The position numbers and the translations under genes are program-made. This document shows positions 12,570-12,692 of a stretch of DNA of 12,692 nt, piece after piece. The DNA is taken from contig JAZQKI010000034.1 of NCBI GenBank assembly GCA_045542075.1, forward strand, positions 1 through 12,692, given 5' to 3'. The notes beneath the pieces were generated by a model, which saw nothing but the letters and a program-made list of their open reading frames with translations, made no database searches and was not told the DNA's origin. The DNA comes from SVTX01 sp045542075 (GTDB lineage: Bacteria; Bacillota; Clostridia; Oscillospirales; CAG-272). Within the stretch, counting starts at the first letter, position 1. The number at the start of each line of letters is the position of its first letter.

Positions 12570-12598
12570 ATTATACCACACGGTCACGTGACCGTCAA
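12570..12598 (-). promoter_or_regulatory. Sigma-A promoter of the DUF1836-flotillin operon
   Basis: On the minus strand: TTGACG (12598-12593), 17-base spacer, TATAAT (12575-12570), 25 bases before the start codon. Most of the spacer is taken by a palindrome. Confidence 0.85.
12580..12595. promoter_or_regulatory. Perfect 16-bp palindromic operator candidate
   Basis: ACGGTCACGTGACCGT is fully self-complementary, lies between the -35 and -10 hexamers and overlaps three bases of the -35. Such placement is typical of MerR-type activator sites and of classic repressor operators. The binding protein is unknown; the DUF1836 protein itself is the first candidate. Nothing else is recognisable from 12599 to 12692. 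Confidence 0.75.
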
Positions 12599-12692
12599 GA
12601 GAGAATAGATGACTTTTTGTATTTTCTCTGTTTTGCATATTTTTGAATATCTGTTTTTGAGGGGTTTATACAAAAACCTCGGCAGACACAGA

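Noticed and set aside
12546..12638. N-terminal extension of the DUF1836 protein to ATG 12638
   Set aside because: The extension would be coded across the promoter and palindrome, and AGGAGGTG stands just before ATG 12545.
12660..12692. Possible terminator near the window end
   Set aside because: GAGG...CCTC pairing is interrupted by mismatches and no T run follows on either strand.

Overview
The window looks like a chromosomal segment of a spore-forming member of the Clostridia (Bacillota), possibly a gut Oscillospirales/Eubacteriales-type organism. The evidence is a SCIFF ranthipeptide pair (nearly universal in Clostridia), a SpoIVB sporulation protease, a YwaF-family membrane protein, a DUF1836 regulator, strong GGAGG ribosome binding sites, and sigma-A promoters with extended -10 boxes. 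No gene in the window identifies the species.

Layout. 1-2858 (+): the tail of the SCIFF precursor scfA, an attenuator-type hairpin, the radical SAM maturase scfB, and an overlapping PLP-dependent Orn/Lys/Arg decarboxylase-family gene closed by a terminator. 2894-3754 (+): a ywaF-like membrane protein gene as a single transcription unit. 3756-4849 (+): a PQ-loop/SemiSWEET-like gene directly abutted by a DUF4886 SGNH-hydrolase-like gene. 4846-6564: an accessory-looking patch around a complete tRNA-Ser(GCU). The 3' end of this tRNA recurs upstream as a direct remnant and again near 6.5 kb, once inverted and once direct. Between the copies lie five ~20-bp direct repeats and two visibly AT-rich genes of unknown function, a zinc-ribbon protein and a one-helix membrane protein, each with its own promoter. 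6678-7099: a small membrane protein gene convergent with the next gene across a shared terminator. 7098-8012 (-): an unrecognised protein with a PD-(D/E)xK-like motif pattern. 8113-9206 (+): spoIVB. 9209-12598 (-): an apparent operon, in transcription order DUF1836 regulator, NfeD-like (YuaF-like) protein, flotillin (FloT/YuaG-like), and a four-helix membrane protein. Its sigma-A promoter has a perfect 16-bp palindrome filling most of the spacer.

How the genes work together. ScfA and ScfB form a ribosomal-peptide maturation pair. NfeD and flotillin form a membrane-microdomain pair that here seems to be governed by its own HTH regulator. SpoIVB acts in the sigma-K checkpoint of sporulation. 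The most unusual part is the tRNA-Ser-associated patch, which resembles the footprint of one or more site-specific integrations at the tRNA 3' end, but no integrase is visible in the window. I did not find a complete, clearly novel multi-gene defence or biosynthetic system. The best leads are the tRNA-derived repeats with their AT-rich cargo, the palindrome-controlled flotillin operon, and the nuclease-like orphan.
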